6,586 bases of DNA from the NCBI GenBank assembly GCA_050116155.1, contig JASFPE010000335.1, positions 1-6,586 on the forward strand. Direction: 5' to 3'. Shown piece after piece: positions 1 to 3,946 of this stretch; within the stretch, counting starts at the first letter, position 1, and each line of letters opens with the position of its first letter. The position numbers were made by a program, and so were the translations under genes. Source of the DNA: G020353355 sp050116155. Lineage in GTDB: Bacteria > Desulfobacterota > Desulfobacteria > Desulfobacterales > JAHEIW01. The notes beneath the pieces are model-generated. The model made no database searches. It was given only the letters and a program-made list of their open reading frames with translations, and was not told where the DNA came from.

Positions 1-42
1 TGGTGCTTGGTGTTTGGTGTTTAGTGTTTGGTGTTTGATTTT
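1..42. repeat. Heptamer array, TGGTGTT family
   Basis: Six consecutive 7-bp units read in perfect phase from base 1: TGGTGCT, TGGTGTT twice, TAGTGTT, TGGTGTT, then the decayed unit TGATTTT. The array probably continues left of the window. It lies downstream of the minus-strand kinase stop codon and encodes nothing recognisable. It directly adjoins a second heptamer family with no spacer. The function is unknown; degenerate heptamer arrays of this sort resemble the short tandemly repeated sequences described in some cyanobacteria. Confidence 0.85.
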
Positions 43-77
43 CCGCCTTCCGAATTCCGCATTCCGCATTCCAGAGA
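43..77. repeat. Heptamer array, CCGCATT family
   Basis: Five 7-bp units continue the phase of the preceding array but have a different consensus: CCGCCTT, CCGAATT, CCGCATT, CCGCATT, then the decayed CCAGAGA. On the opposite strand the unit reads AATGCGG. The change of consensus without loss of register suggests that the arrays were assembled stepwise by slippage or by insertion of pre-made heptamer blocks. No stem-loop with a T-tract is seen here, so this stretch is not an obvious terminator for the kinase ending at position 83. Confidence 0.8.
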
Positions 78-82
78 ATCCC

Positions 83-1903
83 TTAGTTCCTCAATTGATT
101 ATTACTTCTGACTTCTGTCTTATGATTTCTGTCTTCTGGCTTCTGATTTCCGTCTTCAGCAACCTGATCCACCTGTGGCAGAACACCTGAAACCTTGCAA
201 TTACTGTGTTCGGGTTCAAACAGCGGCAAATTGATAATCATTGTGGTGCCTTTACCAATCTCACTGTTTACGCTCATTTTGCCACCCAGACCTTCAACAA
301 TCATAAAACTTACCGAAAGTCCAAGACCGGTGCCTTTGCCGGGCTCCTTGGTTGTAAAAAATGGGTCAAATATATTTCCAATATCTTCTTCGGGAATCCC
401 CGGACCGTTATCAATAAACCTGATTTTGAGCATTGAAGGATGGCCTTGCGATTCCGTCTCAGAAACTGTTTCGAGCTCGCTGGTTATTTTTAATTGACCC
501 GCCACATCTCTGTCCGTCGAGGAAATGGCATCGGCTGCATTGATTATCAGATTTAAAAAGACCTGACGGAGCTGGCTGGGATCTGCCAGGACAGTATCAT
601 TTTCAGAACTCAGCTGTCGTTTCAAGTCAATATTGGACATCAAGGGTTGGACCTTGAGAACATCGGCAATATCATCGATTAACTCATGCACCGCCACGGC
701 ACGCAGCTCCGTACTGGATGGTCGCGAGATTTCTAAAAGTTGCCGGATAATCGTATTGATTCTTTCGATTTCATTTTCGGTGCGCAAAATATATTCATCT
801 TTTTCTGCTTCAGAGATATCCGTCTGCTTTAGTAATTCGAGGTAACCCATGACGATGCCAATCGGATTACCGATTTCATGAGCAATACCGGCCGATAATC
901 TGCCCACAGAAGCTAATTTTTCAGCACGGATAATTTCTTCTTGCGCTTTTTTTAATTCTAAATTGGCCTTTTCAAGAGACATGACCGTCGACCGCAGGGT
1001 TTCTTTATCGTCTGAAATTCGCCGCAGCATACTGTTTAAGGCTTTCGACAAAGTATTGAGTTCATTGTCCCCCTTTCGAACGGTGAAGATAAACTCATCA
1101 TCATCCCGGTATTCTTCCGCACGCCGTGCAAGTCGGGTTAAGGGTTGAAAATATACTTTTGACAGTCGATGAATACCGACAAACCCCAAAATTGCCATAT
1201 TGATGAGTATGTAAACGAGAAAGATTTTCTGATTTCGCCTCAGGCGCTCATAAATACCCTCTAAAGGCAGAACAATGCTGGCGCCGGCCACCGGCGTCCT
1301 GTTTTGAAACAACGGCAGAGAAATAATTATGTTACGATTTTGTTTCCAGAAAATACCCCAAATCTTTCCGCTGAAATTTATCGTTTTTTGGCCCGAAAGT
1401 ATTGCCTGTCGTGTAAAACCGACGAGCTTCTTATGTGCGGGACATTGTTTTTCACCGAAACAAAGTTCACCCCCATCTCTACCCATAATCAGTGCACAGG
1501 AAACGCCAGCTTCATTTAATATGTTCCTAATCTTCACTTTGGAGGCCGAATGGGATCCAATATTTTCCCACAGACAGGTGGCGATGAGATCGTCTTGGAG
1601 CCTTGCCAGCAGAATATCCCCTTTAGAGACCTCGGCCCGGATAAATTCGTTTTGCGTCGTTACAACGATAACGAGATCGATTAACACCATCGCCACAAAT
1701 AGGAGCATGGCGATGGTAATCGCCATTTTTGCTTTTAAACCACGAGCAAACACGTTTAGGCTAACCCCACTTATCTTGAATGGATCGGCAATCTTGCCAT
1801 CCAAAAGAACTTCATTATTAATGCAATTATAGTGCCTGTCGACGTGACTTTTGAAGAAACCCGAAGCCAAATGTTTCTTCACGCAAAAACGAAAAGATTT
1901 CAT
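83..1903 (-). CDS. Membrane-bound sensor histidine kinase (Cys-containing periplasmic sensor, HAMP, HisKA, HATPase)
   Basis: Sensor kinase of a two-component system: it should autophosphorylate a histidine on a periplasmic or membrane cue and pass phosphate to an unidentified response regulator. Numbered from the ATG at 1903 (606 aa): cytoplasmic N-tail 1-59, membrane helix about 60-82, periplasmic domain about 83-226, second helix about 228-244, HAMP about 245-298, coiled coil, HisKA with H342 in an AHEIGNP motif, then a HATPase with N451/N455 (N box), D498 in DNGPGIP (G1), F512 (F box) and G522-G528 in GKGTGLG (G2). All catalytic motifs are intact. The periplasmic part looks Cache/PAS-like and has four cysteines (C110, C136, C148, C154). 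The ATG at 1903 is preferred because a GGAG lies 10 nt upstream; a TTG at 1933 in the same frame sits inside an 8-bp tandem duplication (1930-1945) and lacks a good ribosome site. The catalytic domain ends near residue 562; the last ~44 residues are an extra tail, partly built from DNA heptamers. H-box and G-box style resembles kinases that partner NtrC-family regulators in Desulfobacterota, but no partner gene is visible. Confidence 0.92.
   Translation of the reverse strand: MKSFRFCVKKHLASGFFKSHVDRHYNCINNEVLLDGKIADPFKISGVSLNVFARGLKAKMAITIAMLLFVAMVLIDLVIVVTTQNEFIRAEVSKGDILLARLQDDLIATCLWENIGSHSASKVKIRNILNEAGVSCALIMGRDGGELCFGEKQCPAHKKLVGFTRQAILSGQKTINFSGKIWGIFWKQNRNIIISLPLFQNRTPVAGASIVLPLEGIYERLRRNQKIFLVYILINMAILGFVGIHRLSKVYFQPLTRLARRAEEYRDDDEFIFTVRKGDNELNTLSKALNSMLRRISDDKETLRSTVMSLEKANLELKKAQEEIIRAEKLASVGRLSAGIAHEIGNPIGIVMGYLELLKQTDISEAEKDEYILRTENEIERINTIIRQLLEISRPSSTELRAVAVHELIDDIADVLKVQPLMSNIDLKRQLSSENDTVLADPSQLRQVFLNLIINAADAISSTDRDVAGQLKITSELETVSETESQGHPSMLKIRFIDNGPGIPEEDIGNIFDPFFTTKEPGKGTGLGLSVSFMIVEGLGGKMSVNSEIGKGTTMIINLPLFEPEHSNCKVSGVLPQVDQVAEDGNQKPEDRNHKTEVRSNNQLRN
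105..160. repeat. Heptamer array, CTTCTGA family, inside kinase C-terminus
   Basis: Eight consecutive 7-bp units: CTTCTGA, CTTCTGT, CTTATGA, TTTCTGT, CTTCTGG, CTTCTGA, TTTCCGT, CTTCAGC. On the coding (minus) strand the consensus is WCAGAAR. The array lies inside the 3' end of the histidine kinase gene and encodes about residues 582-600 of that protein, a charged tail of E, D, N, K and R. Because 7 is not a multiple of 3, successive units are read in different frames, so the peptide does not look repetitive. Confidence 0.85.
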
Positions 1904-1944
1904 TCTGCCCGATCTCCAATAAATCCTTCCCAAAATCCCAAAAT

Positions 1945-1960
1945 CGTCAAGTAATTGACG
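1945..1960. promoter_or_regulatory. Palindrome between leader ORF and kinase
   Basis: CGTCAA-GTAA-TTGACG is a perfect 6-bp inverted repeat around a 4-nt centre. On the minus-strand transcript it overlaps the stop codon of the putative leader peptide and lies about 41 nt before the kinase ATG. It could be a short RNA hairpin or a dimeric DNA-binding site. The stem is short, so it may be fortuitous. Confidence 0.3.
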
Positions 1961-1982
1961 AATCAGCGCCGCGAGATGTCAT
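1947..1982 (-). CDS. Possible 11-residue leader peptide upstream of the kinase
   Basis: Reads MTSRGADSSIT then TGA. It is listed because it has the best Shine-Dalgarno in the window: AAGGAAGG at 1991-1998, 8 nt before the ATG at 1980-1982, a much better site than the kinase's own start has. It ends 43 nt before the kinase ATG and in a different frame (the kinase frame is closed by a TGA overlapping this ATG). Its stop codon lies inside a small palindrome (1945-1960). It could be a leader that couples or tunes translation of the kinase, or the true kinase start displaced by a frameshift or sequence error, or chance. No peptide homology is recognised. Confidence 0.25.
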   Translation of the reverse strand: MTSRGADSSIT

Positions 1983-2047
1983 AACGAATACCTTCCTTTT
2001 GCAGGGTTACACAGCTTAGATAATATTTAACATAATATCAATTACTT
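1949..2047. repeat. Decamer inverted repeat in the divergent intergenic region
   Basis: AAGTAATTGA at 1949-1958 recurs as its exact reverse complement TCAATTACTT at 2038-2047. The left copy is part of the palindrome at 1945-1960. The right copy ends 44 bp before the -24 element of the sigma-54 promoter. Paired sites upstream of a sigma-54 promoter are where an enhancer-binding protein would be expected, but the decamers are AT-rich and this role is inference. Confidence 0.3.
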
Positions 2048-2091
2048 AAATAAAAAAACGCAAACTCGATTCCTTGTAAATGCGATTGGTG

Positions 2092-2108
2092 TTGGCATGT
2101 AATTTGCT
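2092..2108 (+). promoter_or_regulatory. Sigma-54 (-24/-12) promoter for the hybrid kinase
   Basis: TTGGCATGTAATTTGCT matches the RpoN consensus YTGGCACGNNNNTTGCW at all fixed positions except one C-to-T. The invariant GG (2094-2095) and GC (2106-2107) have exactly the required spacing. Transcription would begin about 12 nt after the GC, near 2119, giving a leader of roughly 28 nt before the GTG at 2147. It is correctly oriented and placed, in a non-coding region. Sigma-54 promoters need an ATP-dependent enhancer-binding activator, so the hybrid kinase is probably expressed only on a specific signal. Confidence 0.75.
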
Positions 2109-2146
2109 GATTTTAGAATAAACTCAAGACATCATTTTCTAAAACT

Positions 2147-3790
2147 GTGGATATAAACCTTGATCTAGAAAAACGGGTCGAAGAACGTGCTACCCAAATG
2201 GCCAAAACCAACGAAGAACTGAAGCAGGAAATAGGCGAACGTAGGCGGGTAGAAAACGCTCTGCGTGAATCAGAAGAAAAATATCGCCTTCTGGTGGACA
2301 ATGCGGATACTGCCATTTTCATCGCACAGGATGAAGTCATCAAATTTCCAAATCCCAAAACTGTCGAATTAGTCGGCTACCCGGCGGATGAATTGTCCAA
2401 AATTCCATTTATTAGCCTTATTCATCCTGAAGACAAAGATATGGTTCTTAAAAGACACCGCAGCAGGTTGAAGGGCGAAAAACTGCCGAATTCCTATACT
2501 TTTCGAATCATTAACAAGGACGGTGTTGAATCGTGGGTACAATTAAACACGGTTTTAATCACCTGGGAAGAAAGACCGGCGACACTTAATTTCTTGAGGG
2601 ATATAACTTCACAGATAAAACTGGAAGCCAAACTCCAACAAGCCCAAAAGATGGAGGCCATCGGCACCCTTGCCGGAGAGGTGGCACATGACCTCAATAA
2701 TATTTTATCCGGTCTTGTCAGCTACCCGGAGCTCATATTGCTTGATCTTCCAGAAAATAGTCCCCTGAGAAAACCCATCACGACGATCCAGGAGTCCGGT
2801 CAAAAAGCCGCAGCCATTGTCCAGGACCTGTTAACTTTAGCAAGAAGAGGGGTTTCTGTTACCAAGGTTGTGAATCTGAATCAGGTGATCTTGCATTACC
2901 TGGCGAGTCCCGAATTTCGAAAGCTATTATCCTTTCATTCTGGTATAAAAGTGGAACTAAATCTGGAACCAAATTTGTTTAACATATCAGGTTCTCCGGT
3001 CCATCTTTCCAAAACCATTATGAATCTGTTATCCAACTCGGCTGAAGCGATGCCGGATGGCGGCAGGATTATTATATCGACGGATAATCGTTACATTGAC
3101 ACACCCATTACCGCTTATGAATCTATCGAAGAAGGTGATTATGTAACCTTCACAATTTCTGATACCGGTACGGGAATCCCCACCGTTGAGATTGATAAAA
3201 TATTTGAACCGTTTTATACAAAAAAAATCATGGGCAGAAGCGGTACCGGATTGGGCATGGCAGTTGTATGGGGGACCGTAAAAGACCATGATGGATTCAT
3301 TGATGTCCAGAGCACGGTGGGTAAAGGAACCGTATTCACACTTTATTTTCCCCAAACCAGAGAGAAGCTGGATACAAATAAAACTTCAGTAAACATAGAA
3401 GATTATAAAGGCAATGGGGAGTCGATATTGGTAGTCGATGATATTCAGGAACAAAGAGAGATAGCTTCCGGCATGTTAAGGAAAATGGGCTACAATGTGA
3501 GCCTGGTCGCAAGTGGTGAGGAAGCCATTAATTATATGAAACAAAAAAGCGCAGATCTGTTGGTTTTGGACATGATTATGAAACCCGGCATTGACGGGCT
3601 TGAAACATATCAGCGAATTCTCGAAATGCATCCCGGCCAGAAGGCAGTAATTGCCAGTGGATTTTCCGAAACAAATCGGGTCAAACAAGCCCAAAAAATA
3701 GGCGCAGGAGCCTATATCAGAAAGCCCTATTCGCTGGAAAAAATAGGGATGGCCATCAAAGACGCCCTACATAATGATGAAATGATGTAA
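2147..3790 (+). CDS. Soluble hybrid histidine kinase (coiled coil, PAS, HisKA, HATPase, REC)
   Basis: Cytoplasmic kinase of 547 aa with its own receiver, so phosphate should pass from His to an internal Asp. Order: signalling coiled coil 5-45 (LEKRVEER...EEL...ERRRVENAL), PAS about 42-155 closed by RDITSQ, HisKA with H181 in a GEVAHDLNN motif, HATPase with N293/N297 (N box), D339 in SDTGTGIP (G1), F353/F356 (F box) and GRSGTGLG 363-370 (G2), then REC about 426-545 with acidic pair D431/D432, phospho-acceptor D475, S504 in the Thr/Ser switch position and K526 in RKP. All active-site residues are present. There is no membrane helix and no output domain after REC, so REC may feed a separate phosphotransfer protein or autoregulate the kinase. 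The start is GTG at 2147: the frame opens only at 2117, the sigma-54 promoter would start RNA near 2119, and residue 1 falls just before the coiled coil. There is no clear Shine-Dalgarno; an ATG at codon 18 (2198) is the alternative. It is divergent from the membrane kinase. What PAS binds cannot be told from sequence. Confidence 0.93.
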   Translation: MDINLDLEKRVEERATQMAKTNEELKQEIGERRRVENALRESEEKYRLLVDNADTAIFIAQDEVIKFPNPKTVELVGYPADELSKIPFISLIHPEDKDMVLKRHRSRLKGEKLPNSYTFRIINKDGVESWVQLNTVLITWEERPATLNFLRDITSQIKLEAKLQQAQKMEAIGTLAGEVAHDLNNILSGLVSYPELILLDLPENSPLRKPITTIQESGQKAAAIVQDLLTLARRGVSVTKVVNLNQVILHYLASPEFRKLLSFHSGIKVELNLEPNLFNISGSPVHLSKTIMNLLSNSAEAMPDGGRIIISTDNRYIDTPITAYESIEEGDYVTFTISDTGTGIPTVEIDKIFEPFYTKKIMGRSGTGLGMAVVWGTVKDHDGFIDVQSTVGKGTVFTLYFPQTREKLDTNKTSVNIEDYKGNGESILVVDDIQEQREIASGMLRKMGYNVSLVASGEEAINYMKQKSADLLVLDMIMKPGIDGLETYQRILEMHPGQKAVIASGFSETNRVKQAQKIGAGAYIRKPYSLEKIGMAIKDALHNDEMM

Positions 3791-3859
3791 AATCCTGGTA
3801 ACATCCGACCATAAAACACAAATATTTCTTTTTATCGTTTCAAATATATGATAATTTCC

Positions 3860-3887
3860 AAAAGGGTCTGCCAAGACCCTTTTTTTT
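3860..3887 (+). terminator. Intrinsic terminator after the hybrid kinase
   Basis: A 10-bp perfect stem, AAAAGGGTCT (3860-3869) pairing with AGACCCTTTT (3874-3883), closes a 4-nt GCCA loop and runs into eight T residues (3880-3887). It begins 69 nt after the kinase stop. It should end the sigma-54 transcript and insulate the downstream glycosyltransferase gene, whose promoter would then lie within 3888-3946 or depend on readthrough. I see no convincing -35/-10 pair in that short stretch. Confidence 0.88.
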
Positions 3888-3946
3888 CGACCGACAAATG
3901 ATTTCAATAACTGGACCCAGCCTATTTGAATCGAAAAAAAGAAATT

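Noticed and set aside
1..160. CRISPR array
   Set aside because: Units are 7 bp with no spacers and drifting sequence, which is a tandem heptamer repeat and not a repeat-spacer array.
1329..1832. 167-codon plus-strand open frame opposite the sensor kinase
   Set aside because: Antisense shadow of the periplasmic domain and first membrane helix of the kinase; no ribosome site or domain seen.
1931..1933. TTG as the start of the membrane kinase (616 aa version)
   Set aside because: It arises from an 8-bp tandem duplication (CCAAAATC twice, 1930-1945) and lacks a well-placed ribosome site; the ATG at 1901-1903 has GGAG upstream.
2020..2048. Sigma-70 promoter for the minus-strand kinase
   Set aside because: A TATTAT-like -10 can be found at 2020-2025, but no acceptable -35 lies 16-18 bp upstream; the region is too AT-rich for this to mean much.
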